DNA of 64,000 bases from positions 26,244 through 90,243 of the forward strand of contig NZ_BGJX01000018.1 of assembly GCF_009811655.1 (NCBI RefSeq). Direction: 5' to 3'. Both the position numbers and the translations under genes were made by a program. This DNA is from Methylosinus sp. Ce-a6 (GTDB taxonomy: Bacteria; Pseudomonadota; Alphaproteobacteria; Rhizobiales; Beijerinckiaceae). The notes beneath the pieces are model-generated. The model did no database searches. It saw only the letters and a program-made list of their open reading frames with translations, and was not told the DNA's origin. The first letter of the stretch is position 1; the number at the start of each line of letters is the position of its first letter. Below are positions 43,277 to 53,269 of the stretch, piece after piece.

Positions 43277-43741
43277 ATGTTGCGCCGTCTTCTCGTCATC
43301 TCCTTCGCCTTCGTGATCGCGGCCGGCGCGGGCATGATCTTCCTGCCCATCGCCGCGCTGAGCGATCCGACGACGCGCGAGGCCGGCTCGTCGCTCGCCA
43401 TCGCTGCGCTGTTCTCGGCGGAGCCGGACGATGTCGCCGCCGCCTTCGGTTACGTGCTGTGGGCGATGGGGATCGCCGGCTGCGCGGCGCCGCTGGCCAT
43501 TGTGGCGCTCGCCGGCGAGGTCGCGGGAGCGCGCGCCTACACGTGGTATGCGGGCGCGACGGCGCTCCTCGCCGCCGCCGCGCCGACGATTTTGCGCGCC
43601 GCGCGCGGCGGCGGCCTCGCCGAGGCGAGCCCCGCCGAAGGGCGCTTCGCGCTGCTGTTCTTCCTCGCCGGGGCGTTGACGGGCACGATCTATTGGCTGA
43701 TCGCAGTGCGCGGCGGCGAGAGGACGCCGCGGTTTTCGTGA
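43277..43741 (+). CDS. Four-helix membrane protein of unknown function
   Basis: A 154-residue alanine-rich protein with hydrophobic segments at about 5-30, 58-80, 88-106 and 124-145. No recognised family motif. It is 9 bases downstream of the HNH gene and probably cotranscribed with it. Its stop is convergent with the HerA-like gene. Confidence 0.65.
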   Translation: MLRRLLVISFAFVIAAGAGMIFLPIAALSDPTTREAGSSLAIAALFSAEPDDVAAAFGYVLWAMGIAGCAAPLAIVALAGEVAGARAYTWYAGATALLAAAAPTILRAARGGGLAEASPAEGRFALLFFLAGALTGTIYWLIAVRGGERTPRFS

Positions 43742-43771
43742 AGGCCTGCGCGAAGAAGTAGAGAGCCCCCG

Positions 43772-45316
43772 TCAGCGGGATATCCCGCCGAGCACGCCGC
43801 GCAGCACTTCCTTCGCGATCTGCGTGCCGATGGAGCGCGCCGCCGATTGCACGGCCGAGCGCATGGCGAGCTCGCCTGTCGACATGCGCTTCGGATTCTC
43901 GCGCTTGAACAATCCGCCGACGACGCCGCCGAGCGTGCCGATGAGGCCGCCGCCCGTGCTCGCCTGTGTCGGCGCGTCGGCGCGGGCGGGTCCGGCGCCG
44001 GCCGAGCGCAAATGGCCATCGGCGCGCTGTTGCAGAACTTCGAAGGCGGATTCGCGATCGATCGGCGTGTCATATTTGCCGCGCAGCGGACTTGCGGCGA
44101 GCGCCGCCGCGCGCTCCTCGGGCGTGATCGGCCCGACGCGGGCGGAGGGCGGGGCGATGAGCACGCGATCGACCATCTCCGGCTTGCCCTTGGCGTCGAG
44201 CATGGAGACGAGCGCCTCGCCGACGGCGAGCTGCATGATCGCCTCCGCCGTGTCGAAGGCGGGATTTTGCCGGAATGTCTCCGCCGCCGCGCGCACGGCT
44301 TTCTGATCGCGCGGAGTGAAGGCGCGCAGCGCATGCTGCACGCGATTGCCGAGCTGGCCGAGCACGCTGTCGGGCACGTCCAGCGGATTTTGCGTGACGA
44401 AATAGACGCCGACGCCTTTGGAGCGGATGAGCCGCACCACCTGCTCGATCGCCGAAAGCAGCGCCTTGGGCGCGTCGTCGAAGAGAAGATGCGCCTCGTC
44501 GAAGAAGAAGACGAGCTTGGGCTTGTCGAGATCGCCGACCTCCGGCAGCTGCTCGAACAATTCCGACAGCAGCCAGAGCAGGAAAGTGGCGTAGAGCCGC
44601 GGCGAGCGCATCAGCCTGTCGGCGGCCAATATGTTGATGACGCCGCGGCCGTCGCGATCGACGCGCAGAAAATCGCCGATGTCGAGCGCCGGCTCGCCGA
44701 AGAATGTCTTCGCCCCTTGGGCTTCCAGCACGAGCAGCTGACGCTGGATCGCGCCGACGGTCGCGGGCGCGACATTGCCGTATTTCGTCTTCAATCCCGC
44801 GGCATTGTCGGCGACATAGGTCAAAATCGCGCGCAGGTCCTCGAGGTCCAGCAGCAAGAGACCCTGCTCGTCGGCGACGCGGAACGCCACATTGAGAACG
44901 CCCTCTTGCACATCGTTGAGCTCGAGCAGGCGCGCGAGCAGCAGCGGCCCCATTTCGGAAATGGTGGCGCGCACCGGATGGCCCTGCTCGCCGAACAGAT
45001 CCCAGAAGACCACGGGAAAGCGATCCGGCGCATAGGCGAGCCCGATTTCGAGCGCGCGATCGACGAAAGCCTGGCGCGCCTCGCCCGGCTGCGACAATCC
45101 GGCGAGGTCTCCCTTCACATCGGCCAGAAACACCGCCGTTCCCGCATTGGAGAAGCCTTCGGCGAGGCGCTGCAACGTCACCGTCTTGCCGCCGCCGGTC
45201 GCGCCGGCGATGAGGCCGTGGCGATTGCCGACGGAAAGGGTGAGGTAACTATAGACCCCGTCATTATTCGCGCCGACGAGGATTTTTCCGGGGATGGCGT
45301 TCGGATCGTCGGACAT
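43772..45316 (-). CDS. HerA-like helicase/ATPase (DUF853 family)
   Basis: A 514-residue ATPase. Walker [13 protein letters not shown] lies at 38-49, Walker B is [12 protein letters not shown], and an arginine/glutamine sensor segment is [20 protein letters not shown]. The C-terminal DUF853 part ([32 protein letters not shown]) is typical of chromosomal YjgR-like proteins. Role in DNA translocation is inferred from HerA; no NurA nuclease is adjacent. It ends with a glycine-rich stretch near residues 455-470. Confidence 0.88.
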   Translation of the reverse strand: MSDDPNAIPGKILVGANNDGVYSYLTLSVGNRHGLIAGATGGGKTVTLQRLAEGFSNAGTAVFLADVKGDLAGLSQPGEARQAFVDRALEIGLAYAPDRFPVVFWDLFGEQGHPVRATISEMGPLLLARLLELNDVQEGVLNVAFRVADEQGLLLLDLEDLRAILTYVADNAAGLKTKYGNVAPATVGAIQRQLLVLEAQGAKTFFGEPALDIGDFLRVDRDGRGVINILAADRLMRSPRLYATFLLWLLSELFEQLPEVGDLDKPKLVFFFDEAHLLFDDAPKALLSAIEQVVRLIRSKGVGVYFVTQNPLDVPDSVLGQLGNRVQHALRAFTPRDQKAVRAAAETFRQNPAFDTAEAIMQLAVGEALVSMLDAKGKPEMVDRVLIAPPSARVGPITPEERAAALAASPLRGKYDTPIDRESAFEVLQQRADGHLRSAGAGPARADAPTQASTGGGLIGTLGGVVGGLFKRENPKRMSTGELAMRSAVQSAARSIGTQIAKEVLRGVLGGISR

Positions 45317-45672
45317 GTTCTCGTCCCTGCGCTGCTACGAAGAATCGGCTCCGCGGCATTATATAGCCGGATGCGTCGAACAAGAGCGCTTTCGCTCGGC
45401 TCGCTGCGACGCGGCGCCCGCTCCCTTCTCTGCGGCGACGCTCTTCTGCGGCGACGCTTGGCGAACGCCATTCCGCAGGCTAAGTTCCGCGGACTGAGAG
45501 GAGCGTCGAACAGGATCGCACGCCGGATCGCGGCCGCGCAGAAGACGCGGGCTTTCGCTCCGCGCCCAGACAGCTCGCACAGGGTCTGGAAGACAGCGAC
45601 GATCGCGAGACCGTCGCTCCCTCGGCCGCGGCGATATCTGAAAACGACGCCATATCTTCGGGAAGAAAACGC
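45317..45672. other. Divergent intergenic region, HerA-like / SCO
   Basis: About 355 bases. A 130-codon minus frame overlaps it but lacks coding character and has no plausible start signals. The region must hold promoters for both divergent genes. No repeat family member was found. Confidence 0.45.
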
Positions 45673-46314
45673 ATGTCCAAGGGTTACGCCAGAAGCTCGC
45701 AAAAGGGGAGTTCGCAAAAGGGTCGCGGCAAGGGCGGCAATATTCCCAAGCTCCCACTCTTGGCGATCGGCGGGGCCTTTCTCGCGGCTTTCGTCGCCCT
45801 GGTCGTCTTCACCAGCCTGAAGCCGCCGCCGCCCCCCGCCTCCGCCATCGGCGGTCCGTTTCAGCTCGTGGCGCACAATGGCCAGACGATCACGGAGAAA
45901 GACTTCCTCGGCCGCCCCTTCCTGGTCTTCTTCGGCTACACGCATTGCCCGGACGTCTGCCACACGACTTTGTTCGAGATCTCCGAGATCCTGCGTTCGC
46001 TGGGGCCGAAGGCCAATGCAGGCGCTTTGTTCGTGACCGTCGATCCCGAGCGCGACACGCCCGCCGCGCTGAAGGACTATCTCTCCAATTTCGATCCGCG
46101 CATCGTCGGCGGCTCCGGCGACAGAGCGGCGATCGACCCTGTGCTGAAGGAATATCGCATCTACGCCAAGAAGGCGGCGGACAGCGGCGAAGACTATGCG
46201 GTCGATCATACGACCATCGTCTATCTGATGGACAAGAACGGCCGCTTCGTCGGCGCCTTCAATGTGGGACGCAAGCCCGCGGAAGCCGCGCGCGAGCTCG
46301 AACGCTATTTGTGA
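45673..46314 (+). CDS. SCO1/SenC copper-chaperone-like protein
   Basis: A 213-residue membrane-anchored thioredoxin-fold protein with a basic, Gly/Ser/Lys-rich N-terminus, a helix at about 26-46 and a periplasmic SCO domain. The Cu ligands C92 and C96 (HCPDVCH) and H179 (AVDHTT) are present. It helps assemble the CuA centre of cytochrome c oxidase or acts as a thiol reductase. No oxidase genes are adjacent in this window. Confidence 0.9.
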   Translation: MSKGYARSSQKGSSQKGRGKGGNIPKLPLLAIGGAFLAAFVALVVFTSLKPPPPPASAIGGPFQLVAHNGQTITEKDFLGRPFLVFFGYTHCPDVCHTTLFEISEILRSLGPKANAGALFVTVDPERDTPAALKDYLSNFDPRIVGGSGDRAAIDPVLKEYRIYAKKAADSGEDYAVDHTTIVYLMDKNGRFVGAFNVGRKPAEAARELERYL

Positions 46315-46450
46315 CGCTCTTCCGCATGTGACGCTCTCGCGTCGTCTCGTCGCGGCGCGACGACGCACAGACGACACAGTCGATGTTTTTTTGCGTAAGG
46401 CGCTCACTTCCCTGTCGCGACTCGGCATGGCTTTGCGTTAGCATCGCGCC

Positions 46451-47227
46451 ATGCTTCGTTTGCGACGCGACGGACTCGCGAAAACCGCGGGCTCCACGGC
46501 CATCACAGTCACTCACGGCGGCGAGACGCTCACCGTCTCGTTGCGTCGTCTCGCCAGCGCGCGGCGCTTCACGCTGCGCGTTCGTTTCGCGGCGCGCGAC
46601 GCCGTGCTCACCATGCCGGCGCGCGCCTCTTTGCGCGAGGCGCGCGAATTCACCGAGCGTCACGCCGCCTGGATCGCCGCGCGCCTTCGCAGGCTGCCGG
46701 AAACGATTCCCTTTCGCGACGGCGCCGTCGTGCCGCTGCGCGGCGTCGATCATTCGATCGCGCATCGTCCCGACGCGCGCGGAACCGTGTGGATCGGGAC
46801 GCGTTTCGCTCACGCATCGACCGAGATCGCGGGATTCGATCTCTGCGTCGCCGGCCGGCGGGAGCATATTCATCGCCGCATCGTCGATTATTTGAAACGC
46901 GAGGCGCGTCGCGATCTCGAACAGGCGGTGGAGCGTCACACGCGCGCGCTCGGCCTGCCCGCGCGCAGCGTCGGCCTGCGCGACACGGTGAGCCGGTGGG
47001 GCTCCTGCTCGGCGACAGGCTCGCTGAACTTCTCCTGGCGGCTGGTGATGGCGCCGCCCTTCGTGCTCGACTATCTCGCCGCGCATGAGGTGGCCCATCT
47101 CGAATATCTCGATCACTCCGATCGCTTCTGGACGCTGACGCGGCGCCTGTGCGAGGAGACGGATCGCGCCGAGGCCTGGCTCTCCGCGCATGGCGCGCAT
47201 CTGCACAAATTCGGCGCGAGCGAATAG
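46451..47227 (+). CDS. YgjP-type M48-like metallopeptidase
   Basis: A 258-residue cytosolic protein of the YgjP/WLM family. The zinc motif HEVAH (212-216) is followed by H222 (LDHSDRFW), and the motif DTVSRWGSCSATGSLNFSW upstream is diagnostic for the DUF45/YgjP family. The substrate is unknown. A family B repeat begins immediately after the stop. Confidence 0.88.
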   Translation: MLRLRRDGLAKTAGSTAITVTHGGETLTVSLRRLASARRFTLRVRFAARDAVLTMPARASLREAREFTERHAAWIAARLRRLPETIPFRDGAVVPLRGVDHSIAHRPDARGTVWIGTRFAHASTEIAGFDLCVAGRREHIHRRIVDYLKREARRDLEQAVERHTRALGLPARSVGLRDTVSRWGSCSATGSLNFSWRLVMAPPFVLDYLAAHEVAHLEYLDHSDRFWTLTRRLCEETDRAEAWLSAHGAHLHKFGASE

Positions 47228-47276
47228 CGCATGTTCCCGAAAAGTGCGAAGCGGTTTTCGGAAAAGAGCATGCGAA
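47228..47276 (+). repeat. Dispersed palindromic repeat, family B, copy 1
   Basis: gcgcatgttcccgaaaagtg, then cgaagcggttttcggaaaag, then agcatgcga: an imperfect inverted repeat (ccgaaaa with ttttcgg; gcatg with catgc). It starts one base after the stop codon of the YgjP-type gene. A second copy lies at 61471 in the same relation to its gene. The motif is of a kind widespread in Hyphomicrobiales intergenic DNA. Confidence 0.82.
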
Positions 47277-47476
47277 GCCAAATAACTTTAGAGCGCATCC
47301 TTCTCCCTTCCCTTGTTTCGCGAAGCGGCCGCGCCGTCATCGGCGCGTCACGGCCGCTTGGTTTCTGAATCGTTAAAAATTTCCCTCCAGCCGAATCGCG
47401 CCGTTCCGCGGCGCACAAAAATGCGCTATAAAAGAGACAGACTTCCTTTTTCGGTAATCGCTTATCAGGGTGGCGT

Positions 47477-47917
47477 ATGGCCGACGTGATCTTCTACGAG
47501 AAACCCGGCTGCGCCGGCAACGCGCGCCAAAAGGCGTTGCTGCTGGCCTCCGGCCATGCGCTGCAGGTGCGCGATCTGCTGGCCGAGCCCTGGAGCGTCT
47601 CCAGCCTGCGGCCCTATTTCGGCGAGACTCCCGTGCGCGAGTGGTTCAATCTCGCGGCGCCGCGCGTCAAATCCGGCGAGATCGATTTAGACAAAATCAC
47701 GCCGCAGGCGGCGCTCGTCATGATGATCGTCGACCCGATATTGATCCGCAGGCCGCTCATCAAGGTCGGCGGCCGCTGCGAAGCGGGGTTCGATCCGGAG
47801 CGGATCGGCGCATGGATCGGCCTGCAGCCGACCGAGAAGCGGGTGAGCGACACCTGCGTGCGGACGGAAGCGGCGGCGCATCGCGCCGGAAGCGAGACCG
47901 AGGCCCCCGCCGACTGA
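47477..47917 (+). CDS. ArsC-fold nitrogenase-associated (NifO-like) protein
   Basis: A 146-residue thioredoxin/ArsC-fold protein, starting DVIFYEKPGCAGNARQKALL with a single cysteine in the CX3 position typical of NifO-like proteins, and the block MIVDPILIRRPLIKVGGRCE. Such proteins occur near nif genes and more widely in diazotrophs. No other nif gene is in the window, so a nitrogen-fixation role is inference. It is followed 37 bases later by pta. Confidence 0.78.
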   Translation: MADVIFYEKPGCAGNARQKALLLASGHALQVRDLLAEPWSVSSLRPYFGETPVREWFNLAAPRVKSGEIDLDKITPQAALVMMIVDPILIRRPLIKVGGRCEAGFDPERIGAWIGLQPTEKRVSDTCVRTEAAAHRAGSETEAPAD

Positions 47918-47954
47918 GGCGTCGGCGGGCGGCGAGCCTGCGCTCGAGGAGGTC

Positions 47955-48914
47955 GTGATGCTGTTCCAGCGCGATGTCGCGGCCTCGGGGGCTCCTTGCG
48001 GCCTGTATTTCGAGACGCTGCTCGAGCGGTGCCGCGTCTTGCGGCCCATCCGCATCGGCGTCGTGCATCCCTGCGACGCGGTCTCCATCGAAGGCGCGCT
48101 CGCGGCGCGCGACGAGGGGCTCGTCACGCCCGTGCTGATCGGTCCCCGCGCCAAGATCGCGGCCGCCGCCGCCGCGGCGAAACTCTCGCTCGAGGGCGTC
48201 GAGATCGTCGACGCGCCCCATAGCCACGCCGCCGCCGACGAGGCGGTCGCGCTGGTGCGTCGCGGCGAGCTCGAGGCGCTGATGAAAGGATCGCTCCACA
48301 CGGACGAAGTGATGGGAGCCGTGGTGCGCGAGGGAACGGGCCTGCGCACGGAGCGACGCATCAGCCATGTCTTCGTGCTCGACGTGCCCAATTACTGCAA
48401 GCCGCTGCTCGTCACCGACGCGGCGATCAATATCGCTCCCACCCTCTCCGATAAGCGCGACATCGCCCAGAACGCCATAGATCTCGCACGCGCGCTCGGC
48501 ATAGAACGGCCCAAGCTCGCGGTTTTGTCGGCGATCGAGACGGTCGACGCCAAAATTCCCTCGACGATCGAGGCGGCGGCGCTCTGCAAAATGGCCGATC
48601 GCGGCCAGATCAGGGGCGCGGATGTGGACGGCCCGCTCGCCTTCGACAACGCCATCTCGCCGGAGGCGGCCAAGGCGAAAGGCATCGTCTCCACTGTCGC
48701 CGGCGACGCCGATATTCTGCTCGCGCCCGATCTCGAGGCCGGCAATATACTCGCCAAGCAGCTCGTCTATCTCGCCGACGCCGAGGACGCCGGACTCGTG
48801 CTCGGCGCGCGCGCCCCCATCGTGCTGACGAGCCGCGCCGACGGCGTGCGCGCGCGCGTCGTCTCCTGCGCTCTGGCGCAGCTCTACGCTCATCGCGTCG
48901 TGGAGGGCGTGTGA
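47955..48914 (+). CDS. pta: Phosphate acetyltransferase (PTA_PTB family)
   Basis: A 319-residue phosphotransacetylase exchanging acetyl-CoA and acetyl phosphate. It contains LEALMKGSLHTDEVMGAVVR and DILLAPDLEAGNILAKQLVY, marks of the short form (PTA_PTB domain only) found next to acetate kinase in alphaproteobacteria. The start is GTG at 47955 or ATG one codon on, with gaggag upstream. Its stop overlaps the ackA GTG by four bases. Confidence 0.9.
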   Translation: MMLFQRDVAASGAPCGLYFETLLERCRVLRPIRIGVVHPCDAVSIEGALAARDEGLVTPVLIGPRAKIAAAAAAAKLSLEGVEIVDAPHSHAAADEAVALVRRGELEALMKGSLHTDEVMGAVVREGTGLRTERRISHVFVLDVPNYCKPLLVTDAAINIAPTLSDKRDIAQNAIDLARALGIERPKLAVLSAIETVDAKIPSTIEAAALCKMADRGQIRGADVDGPLAFDNAISPEAAKAKGIVSTVAGDADILLAPDLEAGNILAKQLVYLADAEDAGLVLGARAPIVLTSRADGVRARVVSCALAQLYAHRVVEGV

Positions 48915-50110
48915 GCTCCCTTTCGGCGACGCAAGGCCTATTGGCGCTCAACGCCGGCTCCTCGAGCCTCAAATTCGCGCTCTATGACGCCGCGAGCCTC
49001 GCGCCGCTCTGCCGCGGCGGCGTCACCGCGATAAAAGTGCAAGACCAGCCCGCGCGTTTTTCGGCGAAGGGAGAGACGGCGGCGGCGCTGCTGGCGGGCG
49101 AAGGCCCGGCGCCGGACGTCGATCACGAAGGCGCGGCGCGCTGGCTGATCGGCGCGATCGGCGAGCGGCTCGCCGCGCTTCCCCTTGCCGCCGTGGGACA
49201 TAGAGTCGTCCATGGCGGCGCGGAATTCGATCGCCCGGTTCTCGTGACGCCCGAAATATTGCAACGGCTCGCCGCGCTCGCGCCGCTCGCGCCGAGCCAT
49301 CAGCCGCATAATCTCGCGCCGATCCGCAGCCTGCTCGAGAGCCTGCCCGAGCTGCCGCAGATCGCCTGTTTCGACACGGCCTTCCACCGCACGCAGCCGC
49401 GTCTCGCGCAGCTTTTTCCGCTGCCGCGCGCATTCGCCGAGCGCGGCGTGCTGCGCTACGGCTTCCACGGCCTCTCCTATCAATTCATCGCCGAGGAGCT
49501 GCGCCGGCAGGGCGTCGCGCATGCGCAAGGGAGGACCATCGTCGCCCATCTCGGCCATGGCGCGAGCCTCTGCGCCATGCGCGGCCTCGAGAGCGTCGCG
49601 ACGACGATGGGCTTCACCGCGCTCGACGGGCTGATGATGGGCACGCGCAGCGGGGCGATCGACCCCGGCCTGCTGCTGCATCTCATGATGCAGGAGGGCT
49701 ATTCGCCCAATGACGTCCATGCTCTGCTCTATGAGCGGTCGGGCCTCCTCGGCGTCTCTGGCGTCAGCGACGATCTGCGCGCGCTCGAGGAGAATGCTTC
49801 GACCGCGGCGGAGGAGGCGATGGCGCTCTTCGCCTATCGCGCCGCGCGCGAGATCGGCTCGCTCGCGAGCGCGTTGAACGGGCTCGACCTCATCGTCTTC
49901 ACCGCCGGCGTCGGCGAAAATTCGCCCGCCATGCGCGCGCGCATCTCGTCCTATCTCGGCTATCTCGGCCTCGCGCTCGACGAGGAGGCGAACGCCGCCA
50001 ATGCGCAAAGGATCAGCGCGCCGTCGAGCCGCATCGAAGCCCTCATGCTCCCCACCAATGAGGAAGCCGTGATCGCCGAAGCCGTGCGAGCGCTGCTTCG
50101 TAACTGCTGA
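48911..50110 (+). CDS. ackA: Acetate kinase
   Basis: A 399-residue ASKHA-fold kinase converting acetyl phosphate and ADP to acetate and ATP. It begins LLALNAGSSSLKFALYD (family phosphate-binding signature) and contains CFDTAFHRTQP, RYGFHGLSYQFI (second signature), HLGHGASLCAM and FTAGVGENSPAMR. Translation is coupled to pta through GTGA, so the pair forms a complete acetyl-CoA/acetate interconversion module. A hairpin cgagcc/ggctcg and a family A repeat follow. Confidence 0.95.
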   Translation: MSSLSATQGLLALNAGSSSLKFALYDAASLAPLCRGGVTAIKVQDQPARFSAKGETAAALLAGEGPAPDVDHEGAARWLIGAIGERLAALPLAAVGHRVVHGGAEFDRPVLVTPEILQRLAALAPLAPSHQPHNLAPIRSLLESLPELPQIACFDTAFHRTQPRLAQLFPLPRAFAERGVLRYGFHGLSYQFIAEELRRQGVAHAQGRTIVAHLGHGASLCAMRGLESVATTMGFTALDGLMMGTRSGAIDPGLLLHLMMQEGYSPNDVHALLYERSGLLGVSGVSDDLRALEENASTAAEEAMALFAYRAAREIGSLASALNGLDLIVFTAGVGENSPAMRARISSYLGYLGLALDEEANAANAQRISAPSSRIEALMLPTNEEAVIAEAVRALLRNC

Positions 50111-50579
50111 CTTTGATCCGACCGCAGGTCGAAGCGAGCCTGAAGGCTCGAGCGTTTCCAGCCGAAGCGCACGCCGGTTCGGCGTTGGAAACGCGTCGAA
50201 ACAAAAGCCGAGAATCTGTCCAGGGCGCGCACCGGACCGCGGGCCTTCAGGTCCGCATCGCAACCGCCGAAAGGTCGAACACCGCACAGCTATTCGGCGC
50301 CCGTCGCTCATTTTGCGGGCGCATGTCCGCGCGCTGCGAGACCCGCTTTTTCACAACCGGCTGAATTGTCGAGACGAGGCGCGGCGCGCATCTGTGGCGC
50401 CGAGATTGCGTCTCGAACCGCGCCGAGACGCGAGTTCTCGGCGCGGTCCAAAGAGGGGCCAAATTCAGCAACGCCGCTGTTCCGATCGAGTCGCGCTCGC
50501 AAGCGCGACGCTCGGACGGCGGCTTTTTTGTCCGTCGCGCCCCGACGGAGCGCGGCGCCGATCAGGGGCAGACGAGAAA
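50111..50579. other. Intergenic region after ackA with hairpin and repeat
   Basis: About 470 bases. A hairpin cgagcc-tgaa-ggctcg at 50135-50150 and the family A repeat at 50151-50207 lie just after ackA. The rest has long open frames in every phase, as expected from high GC, none convincing. A stretch cggcttttttgtccg around 50520 is a possible weak terminator. Confidence 0.5.
50151..50207 (+). repeat. Dispersed palindromic repeat, family A, copy 4
   Basis: agcgtttccagccgaagcgc, acgccggttcggcgt, tggaaacgcgtcgaaacaa: the cleanest copy of family A, with outer arms agcgtttcca / tggaaacgc. It lies 40 bases after the ackA stop in the same sense. Confidence 0.88.
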
Positions 50580-51719
50580 ATGAGAAAAACGAAACGAAGC
50601 GCTCCGCCGCGCCAGACCGCGAGCGCGAAGACATTGGCCGTCGCCGCGGCCTTGTTCGGCGTCTGCGTCGGAGACGTCGCGGCGGCGGACGCGCCCGCAA
50701 AGCTCGTCGCCGCGCCAGCGCCCGACGTGGCGGCTCCGGCTCCGCTCCCGCCCGCGCCGCTCGGCGTCTTCGGCGCCGATATGCCGCCCGCCGGCAAGCT
50801 CGTCGTCTCCATCATTCCGCAATTCGCCAATCTCTCGCATACGCTGAAAGGAACGCGGCAGGTCTCCTCGGAAGAAGTCGTCGCCACGACGCCCTGGTTC
50901 GGCCATCCGACCTCGAAGCTCCGGCTCGTGCCGCAAAATGTCTCGGTCGCGTCGCAGACGCTCGCGCTCGCCTATGGAATAACCAAAGACTGGTCCGTCG
51001 TGATCACCGGGGGCATGATCGAGCGCAACCTCGACATGCTGACCTTCCGGGGGCCGACGAGTCTCAACAGGCTGGGGATCAGCCATACGGGGACCGACGG
51101 CCTCACCGATTTCACCGCCTCGACGATCTATCGCGTCTATCAGGACCCGATACACCGCATTCAGCTCAATCTCGGCGTGAGCTTCCCGACCGGAAGCACG
51201 CATAACAGCTTCCGCCTCCTGCTGCCGGACGGCAGCTACGCCACGAGCCGCGCTTTTTATGCATTGCAGCCGGGCGCGGGCACTTTCGACATTCTGCCGG
51301 GCGTCGTCTACGCCGGCCATATCGGCAAATGGTCCTGGGGGCTCTCCTATCGCGGCCGCTTTCCGCTCGCCGCCAATCCGGAAGGCTATCTCTGGGGCGA
51401 TCTGCACGAGTTCAACGGTTGGGCCGGCTATAGCTGGATCAAGGGCCTGACCACCACTTTCCGCGTCAGCGCCTCGACGCAGGGCGAGATTCGCGGCCTC
51501 GATCCGATGGTCCGCGGCAAGGCGCAGGCGGCCAATCCCAATTTCTACGGCGGCCAGCGCGTGGAGCTGTGGGGCGGCGCGACGATCGCCGGCGCCCTCA
51601 TCGGCGTGGAGGCGCTCACCATCGCGCTGGAGGCGGGCATTCCCGTCTATCAGAGCCTGAACGGGCCGCAGCTCTCCAAGAATTGGCAGGCCGGCATGGC
51701 GCTGCGCTGGAAAATTTAA
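50580..51719 (+). CDS. Outer-membrane beta-barrel protein, MetA-pathway transporter-like
   Basis: A 379-residue protein with a signal peptide (about 1-35, ending VAAADA), a short Ala/Pro linker, and alternating amphipathic strands such as [43 protein letters not shown] and [22 protein letters not shown] segments, ending [10 protein letters not shown] with aromatic/aliphatic alternation. The plan matches Phenol_MetA_deg-type outer-membrane proteins. Function not known. ATG at 50580 was chosen because it alone gives a signal peptide. Confidence 0.72.
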   Translation: MRKTKRSAPPRQTASAKTLAVAAALFGVCVGDVAAADAPAKLVAAPAPDVAAPAPLPPAPLGVFGADMPPAGKLVVSIIPQFANLSHTLKGTRQVSSEEVVATTPWFGHPTSKLRLVPQNVSVASQTLALAYGITKDWSVVITGGMIERNLDMLTFRGPTSLNRLGISHTGTDGLTDFTASTIYRVYQDPIHRIQLNLGVSFPTGSTHNSFRLLLPDGSYATSRAFYALQPGAGTFDILPGVVYAGHIGKWSWGLSYRGRFPLAANPEGYLWGDLHEFNGWAGYSWIKGLTTTFRVSASTQGEIRGLDPMVRGKAQAANPNFYGGQRVELWGGATIAGALIGVEALTIALEAGIPVYQSLNGPQLSKNWQAGMALRWKI

Positions 51720-51834
51720 GAAAACGCAGCCGGGCGCGGCGGCCCGGCTGCTGCTCCGCGCCGCCCGCGTTCTCGACATCGCCTGCCGAGCATGGCACAA
51801 CCCGCCCCGGAAATCTAAAAGCCGTGGCGGGACG

Positions 51835-52917
51835 ATGACGGATATAGCGGAACTGGAGACCGAGACTCTGGCGGCAATCGCGGCCGCGGCCGACGAGGCC
51901 GCGCTCGAGGCCGTGCGCATCGGCGCGCTGGGCAAGAAGGGAAGCATCTCGGCGCTGCTGGCGACGCTCGGCAAAATGTCGCCGGAGGACCGCAAGACCG
52001 AAGGCGCGAAGATCAATGCGCTAAAGGACAAGGCCCAGGAGGCGATCGCCGCGCGTCGCGAGGTGCTGCAGCGGCAAGCGCTGGAGAAGCGCCTTTCCGC
52101 CGAGACTTTGGATGTGACGCTGCCGGTGCAGGAGAGCGGCCAGGCGCTCGGCCGCATCCATCCGATCTCGCAGGTCATGGACGAATTGACGGCGATCTTC
52201 GCCGATATGGGCTTTTCCGTCGCCGAAGGGCCGGACATCGAGAGCGACGACTATAATTTCACCAAGCTGAACTTCCCCGAAGGGCATCCCGCGCGGGAGA
52301 TGCACGACACTTTCTTCTTCCCGCCCGGCGCCGACGGCAAGCGCAAGCTGCTGCGCACCCATACGAGCCCGGTGCAGGTGCGCACCATGCTGAGAAAAGC
52401 GCCGCCGATCCGCGTGATCTGCCCCGGCCGCACCTATCGCTGCGACAGCGACCAGACGCATACGCCTATGTTTCACCAGGTCGAAGGGCTCGTCATCGAC
52501 GAGACGACCCATATGGGCCATTTGAAATGGGCGCTGGAGGAGTTTCTGAAGGCCTTCTTCGAGGTGAAATCGGTGAAGATGCGCTTTCGCCCCTCCTTCT
52601 TCCCCTTCACCGAGCCTTCCGCGGAAGTGGATGTGCAGTGCCGGCGTCAGGGCGGCGACATTCGCTTCGGCGAGGGCGAGGATTGGATGGAGATATTGGG
52701 CTGCGGCATGGTGCACCCCAATGTGCTGCGCAATTGCGGGCTCGATCCGGACAAATATCAGGGCTTCGCCTTCGGCGTCGGCATAGACCGTCTCGCCATG
52801 CTGAAATATGGCATGTCGGATCTGCGCGCCTTCTTCGAGGCCGACGCGCGCTGGCTGACGCATTACGGCTTTCGGCCGCTGGATTTCCCGACGCTGGCGG
52901 GGGGATTGAGCGGGTGA
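51835..52917 (+). CDS. pheS: Phenylalanine-tRNA ligase, alpha subunit
   Basis: A 360-residue class II synthetase subunit forming an (alpha-beta)2 enzyme with PheT. The N-terminal coiled coil, motif 1 region [19 protein letters not shown], motif 2 [20 protein letters not shown] and motif 3 [18 protein letters not shown] are visible. The gene is separated from pheT by two extra genes rather than the usual short gap. Confidence 0.97.
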   Translation: MTDIAELETETLAAIAAAADEAALEAVRIGALGKKGSISALLATLGKMSPEDRKTEGAKINALKDKAQEAIAARREVLQRQALEKRLSAETLDVTLPVQESGQALGRIHPISQVMDELTAIFADMGFSVAEGPDIESDDYNFTKLNFPEGHPAREMHDTFFFPPGADGKRKLLRTHTSPVQVRTMLRKAPPIRVICPGRTYRCDSDQTHTPMFHQVEGLVIDETTHMGHLKWALEEFLKAFFEVKSVKMRFRPSFFPFTEPSAEVDVQCRRQGGDIRFGEGEDWMEILGCGMVHPNVLRNCGLDPDKYQGFAFGVGIDRLAMLKYGMSDLRAFFEADARWLTHYGFRPLDFPTLAGGLSG

Positions 52918-52951
52918 GGTTTCGAGGCGGGCGAGGCATGGAGAGGCGAAG

Positions 52952-53269
52952 ATGATGACCGAGGCCATGCGACATGCGATCGACGATGCGCTGCGCCGCG
53001 CTCTCGGTCCTGCGCGTTTCGACCATGTCGACGTCCGGGAGGATTACGATCATGCGGATGAGCCGGCCTTGTTTCTCGATATTGTGACGAAGACAGGGGC
53101 CGACGATTTGAGCGCACGGGAATCGATCGAGACGCAAATGGCTGTCAGCAACGCGCTGTTGGCGCTGGGCGACACGCGCTTTCCCTATCTGAGCTTCAAA
53201 TTCCCCGGCGACGAATATGCTGTCGACGATATTCGCGCGCCCGATGCGAAGCCTTCTGCGGCGCATTGA
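52952..53269 (+). CDS. Acidic hypothetical protein between pheS and pheT
   Basis: A 105-residue acidic protein with the run FDHVDVREDYDHADEPALFL and then SNALLALGDTRFPYLSFKF. It lacks the GSx10DxD motif of nucleotidyltransferases. It starts 34 bases after pheS and its stop overlaps the start of the HEPN gene (TGATG), so the two are a unit. Such proteins accompany HEPN genes as possible antitoxins, but here that is inference from position. ATG at 52952 or 52955. Confidence 0.7.
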   Translation: MMTEAMRHAIDDALRRALGPARFDHVDVREDYDHADEPALFLDIVTKTGADDLSARESIETQMAVSNALLALGDTRFPYLSFKFPGDEYAVDDIRAPDAKPSAAH

